In this document: in pieces, positions 1-5,400 of the stretch
Numbering within the stretch: position 1 is the first letter of the stretch
Layout: every line of letters starts with the position of its first letter
Source: an uncultured Anaerolineales bacterium
GTDB lineage: Bacteria; Chloroflexota; Anaerolineae; Anaerolineales; Villigracilaceae
DNA: 5,400 nucleotides
NCBI GenBank assembly: GCA_938008865.1
Contig: CALLJA010000532.1
Location: 1-5,400 of the forward strand
Direction: 5' to 3'
Program-made: the position numbers and the translations under genes
Notes under the pieces: model-generated
The model's input: only the letters and a program-made list of their open reading frames with translations
Told to the model about the DNA's origin: nothing
Database searches by the model: none

Positions 1-464
1 AGTCATCTACTGTCAGCATTGCGGTCTCTCCCTTTACGGGGAGAGTGGATTGAAACGCTGGCGTGGCGGGTTGGAATACTGAGCACGTGTCTCTCCCTTT
101 ACGGGGAGAGTGGATTGAAACCCGACGCTGGCTGCGCTTGGCCTGGGACACCTGCAGTCTCTCCCTTTACGGGGAGAGTGGATTGAAACACCAGCCGCGC
201 GTTCAGCCCGCCCGCATGGTGGAGTCTCTCCCTTTACGGGGAGAGTGGATTGAAACATTACTACTATCGGCAATTGGCGCGGCGTGGTGAGTCTCTCCCT
301 TTACGGGGAGAGTGGATTGAAACTCTTCATCGCAAGCGGGCTTATGTCAATTTTCATCATCCCGTCTCTCCCTTTACGGGGAGAGTGGATTGAAACGGGA
401 TAGCCCTCGTAGACCGAAAACATGCTGTCTAGTCTCTCCCTTTACGGGGAGAGTGGATTGAAAC
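1..464 (+). CRISPR. CRISPR array, type I-C-like repeat, leader-distal part
   Basis: Seven identical 33-bp repeats lie at 24-56, 89-121, 157-189, 224-256, 291-323, 364-396 and 432-464. The six complete spacers are 32, 35, 34, 34, 40 and 35 bp long, and 1-23 is the end of a further spacer cut by the window edge. Each repeat reads GT, stem CTCTCCC, loop TTTACG, stem GGGAGAG, tail TGGATTGAAAC. The stem is a perfect 7-bp palindrome. Known type I-C repeats share this layout, and Cas5d cuts at the 3' base of the hairpin to leave an 11-nt 5' handle; the tail here is exactly 11 nt. By that orientation transcription runs rightwards and the leader is left of the window. The spacers show no similarity to one another. 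The subtype rests on the repeat alone, because no cas gene is present in the window. Confidence 0.97.
432..464 (+). repeat. Terminal (leader-distal) CRISPR repeat, undegraded
   Basis: This is the last repeat of the array, and no further copy follows it. It is identical to the other six at all 33 positions. The oldest, leader-distal repeat of many arrays carries mutations; this one carries none. A reading frame entering from position 422 passes through it and joins the downstream gene without a stop, but the translated repeat is not a real protein segment. Confidence 0.9.
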
Positions 465-628
465 AAGGGGCAAGAGGCCGTGGGTTCCCGTCCCCCGGTG
501 TGCAGGCCAGGGGGAAAGGTCGTTTGCCGAAATATCCGAAGGCATCTGTCCTTCGCCCGGCGTATCTGGTAGACTCGATGCGCCCCGTCATGGCGGGGCG
601 GCATTCTGCGATTCAGAAAAGGGACAGC
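465..628. other. Non-coding gap between CRISPR array and phosphorylase-like gene
   Basis: No credible gene lies here. The stretch is not AT-rich, which argues against a CRISPR leader on this side. It holds three small inverted repeats: TCCCCC/GGGGGA at 491-496 and 510-515 with a 13-nt loop, CGAAGG/CCTTCG at 537-542 and 550-555 with a 7-nt loop, and a stronger one at 581-600. None is followed by a T-run, so none is a canonical intrinsic terminator. The promoter of the downstream gene should lie here. The best -10 candidate I see is TAGACT at 570-575 (4 of 6 matches to TATAAT), with no good -35 box, so I do not call it firmly. Confidence 0.6.
581..600. repeat. Inverted repeat upstream of the phosphorylase-like gene
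   Basis: A perfect 7-bp inverted repeat, CGCCCCG at 581-587 and CGGGGCG at 594-600, encloses a 6-nt loop TCATGG. It sits 28 bp before the chosen start at 629. If the weak TAGACT box at 570-575 is the -10 element, transcription would begin at about 581-582, at the base of this hairpin, putting it at the very 5' end of the mRNA. A role in mRNA stability or translation is possible but unproven. Short GC-rich palindromes also arise by chance in high-GC DNA. Confidence 0.4.
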
Positions 629-3600
629 ATGGACTCATCCGCACGGACCATCCTTCTGGGGGGCACCCCTCAACAAACCCGCCGCGGCCCAGCCGAGGGA
701 CGCTACGTGGAACTGCTTGGGGAGGCGTATTACCGCATCGGGAACTTCGACGCGCTCGAACCCTTCTTCATGAGCCTGGTGAGCAGTTCGGACCACTGGC
801 TGTTCATCTCCTCCAGCGGAGGGCTGACGGCGGGCCGCGAGAACGCCGAACAGGCCCTGTTCCCGTACTACACCGAAGACAAATTGACCGAGAACAGCGA
901 GAACACCGGCGGCAAGACCCTGCTGCTGGCGACGCGCGGCAGCCAGACCTGGCTATGGGAGCCGTTCTCGGCGCGCGGGCAGGGACAGTACGCCCTGGAG
1001 CGCAACCTGTACAAGAACGTGGCGGGCACGGCGCTGGTCTTCGAGGAGGTCAACCACAGCCTGGGGCTGACCCTGCGCTATGCCTGGCGCAGCGGCGAGG
1101 CCTTCGGCTTCGTGAAGACCAGTTGGCTGGTCAACACGGGCGGCGAGGCCTGCCAGGTGGACGTGCTGGACGGGCTGCAAAACCTGCTGCCCGCCAACGT
1201 CTCTTCGGCCACGCAGAACATCTTCAGCCCGCTGCTGGACGGCTACAAGCGCAGCGAACTGGACCCCGAAACGGGGCTGGGCATCTTCGCCCTCAACTCC
1301 AGGCTGACCGACCTGGCCGAGCCGAGCGAGTCGCTGCTGGCGAGCACGGCCTTCCAGGTGGGGCTGACGCCGACGGCGCACCTGCTCTCGTCGCAGCAAC
1401 TGGAGCGCTTCCGCGCGGGCGGCGGCCTGCAGACCGAGACGGAAGTGCGCGGACGGCGCGCCGCCTATTTCGTCCACGCGCGGGTGGAGTTGGCGCCCGC
1501 CGCCGAACGCGCCTGGCACCTGGTGGCCGACGTCCAGCAGGACAGCGCGGCCATCGTGGCCACGCGCAGGCGGCTGCTGCAGGGTCCGCGCGAGGGCCTG
1601 ATGCAGGCCATCGAACAGGACCTGGCATCCAACACAGAGCGCCTGCGCCGCATCGTGGCCAGCGCCGACGGGCTGCAATGCTCCGCCGACCCGCTGCGCG
1701 GCGCGCACCACTTTGCCAACACGATGTTCAACGTGATGCGCGGCGGCATCTTCGCCGACCCATACCAGGTGGAGCGGGCCGACTTCCGCGCGTTCGTAGA
1801 CACCCGTCAGCGCGGGCTGCTCGAAGAACAGGCGGCCTTCTTCGAGGCGCTGCCCGCGCGCCTGCACCTGCGCGACCTGCAAACGCGGGCCGAGTCCACG
1901 GGCTGCGCCGACCTGGTCCGCCTGAGTTGCACCTACCTGCCGCTGACCTTCAGCCGCCGCCACGGCGACCCCAGCCGTCCGTGGAACCGCTTCTCGATCC
2001 GCATCAAACAGCCCGACGGTTCGCAGCGGCTCGATTACGAGGGCAACTGGCGCGACATCTTCCAAAACTGGGAGGCGCTGGCCTGTTCCTTCCCCGAATA
2101 CGTGGAAGGCATGATCTTCACCTTCCTGGGGGCCACCACCGCCGACGGTTACAACCCCTACCGCATCACGCGCGCAGGGCTGGATTGGGAGACGCCCGAG
2201 CCAGGCAACCCGTGGGCTAATATCGGCTACTGGAGCGACCACCAGATCATCTACCTGGAAAAGCTGATGGAACTGAGCGCCAGCCTGCACCCCGGGCGGC
2301 TGCGCGCCGAGTTGGAGCGCCCGCTGCTGAGTTATGCCAACGTGCCGTACCGCATCCGCCCCTTCGACGAGATCCAGCGCGACCCGTACAACACCATCCA
2401 GTTCGACCACGACCTGGAGCGCGAGATCGGGCGGCGGGTGGCGGCGCGCGGCAGCGACGGCAAGCTGGTCCACGGGCCAGACGGGCGCGTGCTGCACGCC
2501 TCGCTGGCGGAAAAGCTGCTGACGCTGCTGCTGGCCAAACTGGTCAACTTCGTGCCCGAGGGCGGCATCTGGATGAACACCCAGCGCCCGGAGTGGAACG
2601 ACGCCAACAACGCCCTGGTCGGGCGGGGCCTGTCGGTGGTCACGCTGGGATACCTGCGGCGCTACATCGCCTTCTGCCGCGGCCTGTTCGGGCAGGACAC
2701 GCCGCCCAGCCTGGCGGTGCGGACCGAGGTGGCGGGCCTGTTTGGGCAGATCCACGCCGTGCTGCAACGCTTCGAGCCGCGCCTCTCGGCCGCCTTCGAC
2801 GACGCCCAGCGCCGTCAGATGCTGGATGCGCTGGGCCAGGCGGGGTCCGCTTACCGCGCGGACCTGTACGCGCGCGGCCTGGGCGCGGACCTGAGTCCCA
2901 TCGCGGGCGCAGACCTGCTGGCCTTCCTCGACCTGGCGCAGCGCTACATCGAGCACTCGCTGCGGGCCAACCGCCGCGCCGACCACCTGTACCACGCCTA
3001 TAACATCCTGCACCTCGGCGAGGGCCAGGCGCGCGTCGCACACCTGTACGAAATGCTGGAGGGACAGGTCTCGATCCTGTCCTCGGGCATGCTCACGGCG
3101 GATGAGTCGTTGACGCTGCTGGAGAGCCTGCGCCAGAGCGCCCTGTACCGCGCCGACCAGCATTCCTACATCCTGTACCCCGACAGGGTCCTGCCGGGCT
3201 TCCTGCAAAAGAGCGCCCTGACGGCGGCGCAGGTGAGCGGGCTGGGCCTGCCAGCCGCCCTGGCCGAAGCGGGCGACCGCAGCCTGCTGGTGCGCGACGC
3301 GGACGGGGTCCATCATTTCAGCGGGCAGTTACGCAACGCCAAGGACCTGCAGCGGGCGCTGGAGGCGCTCTCGAGCCAGCCGCGCTTCGCCGCGTTGACG
3401 GCGGCGGAGGGCGGGCGGATCGCGGCCCTGTTCGAGGAGGTCTTCCGCCACAGCGAGTTCACCGGGCGCTCGGGCACCTTCTTCGCCTACGAGGGACTGG
3501 GCAGCATCTACTGGCACATGGTCTCGAAACTGCTGCTGGCCGTGCAGGAGGCGGCGCTGCGCTTCCAGGGCGAGCCCGCCGCGCGCGGACTGGCCGAGGC

Positions 3601-4087
3601 CTACCGCGACATCCGCGCCGGGCTGGGGACGCACAAATCGCCCGCCGTGTACGGCGCCTTCCCGACCGATCCCTACTCGCACACCCCGCGCGGACAGGGC
3701 GCGCGCCAGCCCGGCATGACCGGCGCGGTCAAGGAGGAGATCCTCACCCGCCAGGCCGAGTTGGGCCTGCGCTTCGAGGGCGGCTGCCTGGCCTTCGACC
3801 CGCTGCTGCTGGAACGCGAAGAACTGCTGACGGAACCCGCCCCCTTCGAGTATCTCGACCTGGCGGGGAATTTCCAGCGGCTCGACCTGGAGCGCGGCTC
3901 ACTGGCCTTCACCGTCTGCCAGGTGCCGGTCATCGTGCAGGCCGCCGAAACGGACGGCATCACGGTGCAGCTTGCGGAGCGCGCCTACCACCTGGACGGC
4001 CTGCGCCTGGACGAGGACGGCAGCCGCCGCATCTTCCAGCGCGATGGGAGCGTGCAGCGCCTGCTGGTGCGCCTGCGGCTGGCTTAA
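629..4087 (+). CDS. GH94/GH149/GH161-like glycoside phosphorylase (cellobiose phosphorylase-like), 1,152 aa
   Basis: This is probably a cytoplasmic enzyme that splits a beta-glucoside or oligoglucan with inorganic phosphate, giving a sugar 1-phosphate. There is no signal peptide or membrane segment. The N-terminal block at residues 46-85 (FFMSLVSSSDHWLFISS, then GGLTAGR and LFPYYTEDK) is typical of large proteins annotated as cellobiose phosphorylase-like. In the middle, GYWSDHQ (533-539) resembles the SDDH motif of GH94, and RPEWND (653-658) resembles its DWND motif, in which the Asp after Trp-Asn is the general acid; here that would be D658. Near the C-terminus, RSGTFFAYEGLGSIYWHM (947-964) and QPGMTG (1027-1032) look like conserved active-site loops, and H1002 with T1031-G1032 may bind phosphate. 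Start 629 was chosen because the conserved sequence begins soon after it and AAAAGGGA lies just upstream; in-frame ATGs at 578 and 590 are alternatives. The length exceeds classical GH94 enzymes (about 800 aa) and fits GH149-sized proteins better. The fold is likely; the substrate is unknown. Confidence 0.8.
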   Translation: MDSSARTILLGGTPQQTRRGPAEGRYVELLGEAYYRIGNFDALEPFFMSLVSSSDHWLFISSSGGLTAGRENAEQALFPYYTEDKLTENSENTGGKTLLLATRGSQTWLWEPFSARGQGQYALERNLYKNVAGTALVFEEVNHSLGLTLRYAWRSGEAFGFVKTSWLVNTGGEACQVDVLDGLQNLLPANVSSATQNIFSPLLDGYKRSELDPETGLGIFALNSRLTDLAEPSESLLASTAFQVGLTPTAHLLSSQQLERFRAGGGLQTETEVRGRRAAYFVHARVELAPAAERAWHLVADVQQDSAAIVATRRRLLQGPREGLMQAIEQDLASNTERLRRIVASADGLQCSADPLRGAHHFANTMFNVMRGGIFADPYQVERADFRAFVDTRQRGLLEEQAAFFEALPARLHLRDLQTRAESTGCADLVRLSCTYLPLTFSRRHGDPSRPWNRFSIRIKQPDGSQRLDYEGNWRDIFQNWEALACSFPEYVEGMIFTFLGATTADGYNPYRITRAGLDWETPEPGNPWANIGYWSDHQIIYLEKLMELSASLHPGRLRAELERPLLSYANVPYRIRPFDEIQRDPYNTIQFDHDLEREIGRRVAARGSDGKLVHGPDGRVLHASLAEKLLTLLLAKLVNFVPEGGIWMNTQRPEWNDANNALVGRGLSVVTLGYLRRYIAFCRGLFGQDTPPSLAVRTEVAGLFGQIHAVLQRFEPRLSAAFDDAQRRQMLDALGQAGSAYRADLYARGLGADLSPIAGADLLAFLDLAQRYIEHSLRANRRADHLYHAYNILHLGEGQARVAHLYEMLEGQVSILSSGMLTADESLTLLESLRQSALYRADQHSYILYPDRVLPGFLQKSALTAAQVSGLGLPAALAEAGDRSLLVRDADGVHHFSGQLRNAKDLQRALEALSSQPRFAALTAAEGGRIAALFEEVFRHSEFTGRSGTFFAYEGLGSIYWHMVSKLLLAVQEAALRFQGEPAARGLAEAYRDIRAGLGTHKSPAVYGAFPTDPYSHTPRGQGARQPGMTGAVKEEILTRQAELGLRFEGGCLAFDPLLLEREELLTEPAPFEYLDLAGNFQRLDLERGSLAFTVCQVPVIVQAAETDGITVQLAERAYHLDGLRLDEDGSRRIFQRDGSVQRLLVRLRLA

Positions 4088-4114
4088 GCCGCAGCCGTTC
4101 CCCCGACAGAACTG

Positions 4115-4142
4115 ACAGGCCGCCGCTCCGCCGGCGGCCTGT
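4115..4142. repeat. 11-bp perfect inverted repeat between the two genes (terminator or operator)
   Basis: The arms ACAGGCCGCCG (4115-4125) and CGGCGGCCTGT (4132-4142) pair perfectly around a 6-nt loop, CTCCGC. It begins 27 bp after the stop codon of the phosphorylase-like gene, where a terminator hairpin would be expected, but GCATTGGG follows instead of a T-run. It ends 8 bp before the TATAAT box of the next gene, so it covers the place where a -35 element would be. It could therefore act as a terminator without a U-tract, as a regulator-binding operator, or as both. The stem is clear; its function is not. Confidence 0.6.
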
Positions 4143-4150
4143 GCATTGGG

Positions 4151-4156
4151 TATAAT
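4151..4156 (+). promoter_or_regulatory. Consensus -10 box (TATAAT) of the MFS transporter gene, leaderless layout
   Basis: A perfect TATAAT hexamer stands 9 nt before the ATG at 4166. Transcription normally starts 6-7 nt after the hexamer, here at about 4162-4163, leaving a 5' leader of only 3-4 nt. No Shine-Dalgarno sequence fits between the box and the start codon (CGTTCCGCC), which agrees with a leaderless mRNA. There is no -35 match at 16-18 bp upstream; that region is occupied by the inverted repeat at 4115-4142. The box stands out because the surrounding DNA is very GC-rich. Confidence 0.7.
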
Positions 4157-4165
4157 CGTTCCGCC

Positions 4166-5400
4166 ATGTTCAGCAAACTCTTCGCCCAAACCGACGTCCC
4201 CCCGCAATACCGCGCCAATTTTATCCACCTGTACCTCGATATCGGCTGGTTCGGGCTGTTGAGCGGGTCGGCCGTCAACTTCCTGACCGTGTACGCCGCG
4301 CGCCTGGGGGCCACGGCCTTCCAGATCGGCCTGTTGGGGGCGGTCGGGTCGGTGGTCAGCCTGCTGCTGGCCATCCCTGCGGGGCGCTGGCTCGAAGGGC
4401 GCAGGGTGGAGGGGGCCGTATTCTGGACCGCGGCGCTGTACCGCATCGGCTATGCGCTGTGGATTCCGCTCCCGTGGCTGTTCGGCGCACAGGAGCAGAT
4501 CTGGGCGCTGATCGTCATCTCGCTGCTGATGGGCATCCCGCTGACGGGCGTCTCGGTGGGCTTCAACGCGCTGTTCGCTTCGGCCGTGCCGCTCTCCTAC
4601 CGCGCCCACGTGGCGGGGATGCGCAACGTGGTGCTCTCGGTCATGTTCATGATCTCGTCGGTGTTGAGCGGCTACCTGCTCAACCACCTGCCCTTCCCGA
4701 TGGGATACCAGGTGGTCTTTGCGATCGGATTTTTCGGCGCGGTGATGAGTAGTTTCCACCTGTACTTCATCCGCCCGCTGCAAGCGGACCAGCCGCCCGC
4801 ACCCGTCCCGGCCGCCGCCGAATCTCCGCGCCGCGACTGGCGCTCGGCCCTGCGCCTCGACCTCTGGCAGACCGCTTATCGGCGCAGCCTGCTGGTGCTG
4901 CTGGGTTTCCACGTGACGCAGTACCTGGCCATCCCGCTGTTCTCCATCTACATGGTCAACAACCTGCGCCTGAGCGACGACCATATCGGCATCGGCACGG
5001 CGCTGTTCTACCTGGCCGTGCTGCTCGGCTCGATGCAGCTGCGGCATATCGTGCAGCGGCTGGGACACAAGAACGTGACGGGCTACGGCGTGATGGGCAT
5101 GGCGCTCTACCCGATCGTCATGGCGCTATCGACTGAGGTCTGGCATTTCTACGGGCTGTCGGTGCTGGGCGGGTTCGTGTGGGCGCTGGTGGGCGGCGCA
5201 TACGCCAATTACCTGCTCGAGAACATCCCCGCCGATGACCGTCCCGCGCACCTGGCCTGGTACAACATCGTGCTGAACACGGCGGTGCTGTTCGGCTCGC
5301 TGGCGGGTCCCGCCATCGCGGATGGGATCGGCATTGGCGCGGCCCTGATCCTGTTCGGGGTGTTGCGCCTGTTCTCGGGCGCGGCGATCTTGAAGTGGGG
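4166..5400 (+). CDS. Major facilitator superfamily (MFS) transporter, C-terminus cut by window edge
   Basis: An open frame of 411 codons runs to the right edge without a stop. It encodes an integral inner-membrane protein, probably a secondary transporter of a small solute. Hydrophobic helices begin at about residue 19, after a short polar N-terminus (MFSKLFAQTDVPPQYRANF). The loop after the second helix, PAGRWLEGRR (71-80), is a recognisable MFS motif A (the GxLaDrxGRR type). A related loop in the second half, GSMQLRHIVQRLGHKNV (288-304), is its internal duplicate. A polar, proline-rich linker at about 205-235 separates the two six-helix halves. MFS proteins are usually 400-450 aa, so only a few residues to tens of residues are missing. 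The start at 4166 is supported by the TATAAT box just upstream and by the lack of any hydrophobic or conserved sequence before it. The substrate cannot be told; a sugar is conceivable given the neighbour, but the separate promoter weakens that link. Confidence 0.88.
   Translation, partial: MFSKLFAQTDVPPQYRANFIHLYLDIGWFGLLSGSAVNFLTVYAARLGATAFQIGLLGAVGSVVSLLLAIPAGRWLEGRRVEGAVFWTAALYRIGYALWIPLPWLFGAQEQIWALIVISLLMGIPLTGVSVGFNALFASAVPLSYRAHVAGMRNVVLSVMFMISSVLSGYLLNHLPFPMGYQVVFAIGFFGAVMSSFHLYFIRPLQADQPPAPVPAAAESPRRDWRSALRLDLWQTAYRRSLLVLLGFHVTQYLAIPLFSIYMVNNLRLSDDHIGIGTALFYLAVLLGSMQLRHIVQRLGHKNVTGYGVMGMALYPIVMALSTEVWHFYGLSVLGGFVWALVGGAYANYLLENIPADDRPAHLAWYNIVLNTAVLFGSLAGPAIADGIGIGAALILFGVLRLFSGAAILKW

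Noticed and set aside
266..283. Spacer 4 resembles the transporter gene at 5327-5343 (17 bases shared with one extra A), suggesting self-targeting
   Set aside because: The match covers only about half of the 34-bp spacer, needs an insertion and does not extend on either side. Type I interference needs near-full pairing, so I regard it as chance similarity in GC-rich DNA.
34..290. Short frames on both strands with repeated LPLRGEWIET or FQSTLPVKGET units, resembling a repeat protein
   Set aside because: The repeats are simply translated CRISPR repeats; the intervening sequence is spacer DNA.
466..490. A possible decayed CRISPR repeat after the array (GGGG, AGAG and TGGGTT pieces in order)
   Set aside because: The pieces are out of register, need several gaps and begin only 2 bp after the last repeat, leaving no room for a spacer.
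478..496. A tRNA T-arm-like string (GGGTTCCCG followed by CCCCC)
   Set aside because: The 5-bp stem does not pair properly, and no acceptor or anticodon arm is found around it.
955..2220. A 421-codon plus-strand frame overlapping the phosphorylase-like gene
   Set aside because: It is the +1-type shadow of a GC-rich gene, rich in R, A, G and P, and has no conserved motif.
953..3316. A 787-codon open frame on the minus strand, opposite the phosphorylase-like gene
   Set aside because: Its product is low-complexity, rich in Q, A, R, V and G, with no recognisable domain. Long antisense frames are expected opposite high-GC genes with strong third-position bias. The plus-strand frame has clear conserved motifs over its whole length.
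3899..5068. A 389-codon minus-strand frame spanning the end of the phosphorylase-like gene and most of the transporter
   Set aside because: It crosses two real genes and the promoter between them, and its product is a Q/R/H/A-rich string without domain features. It is a composition shadow.

Overview
The window comes from a high-GC bacterium. The two genes use almost only G- or C-ending codons. A member of the Chloroflexota (Anaerolineae-like) is my best guess, from the codon style, the leaderless-looking TATAAT-to-ATG spacing and the kind of large GH94-like protein present. That assignment is inference, not proof.

Positions 1-464 are the distal part of a CRISPR array: seven identical 33-bp repeats and six complete spacers, with a seventh spacer cut by the left edge. 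The repeat matches the type I-C pattern: a GT start, a 7-bp stem-loop, then an 11-nt TGGATTGAAAC tail. By that orientation the array is transcribed rightwards. Its leader, and probably any cas genes, lie left of the window; no cas gene is visible here. Positions 465-628 are a non-coding gap with weak hairpins.

Positions 629-4087 encode a 1,152-residue soluble protein related to the inverting glycoside phosphorylases (GH94/GH149/GH161-like), with a clear EWND motif that would carry the general acid. A 78-bp intergenic region follows. It holds an 11-bp perfect inverted repeat and a consensus TATAAT box only 9 nt before the next start codon. From 4166 to the right edge runs a major facilitator superfamily transporter, incomplete at its C-terminus.

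The phosphorylase and the transporter lie on the same strand and could both serve sugar use, but the inverted repeat and promoter between them suggest separate transcription units. Nothing links either gene to the CRISPR array beyond adjacency. I found no convincing new system. The points most worth a second look are the exact substrate of the phosphorylase-like protein, the leaderless promoter overlapped by an inverted repeat, and the undecayed terminal CRISPR repeat.
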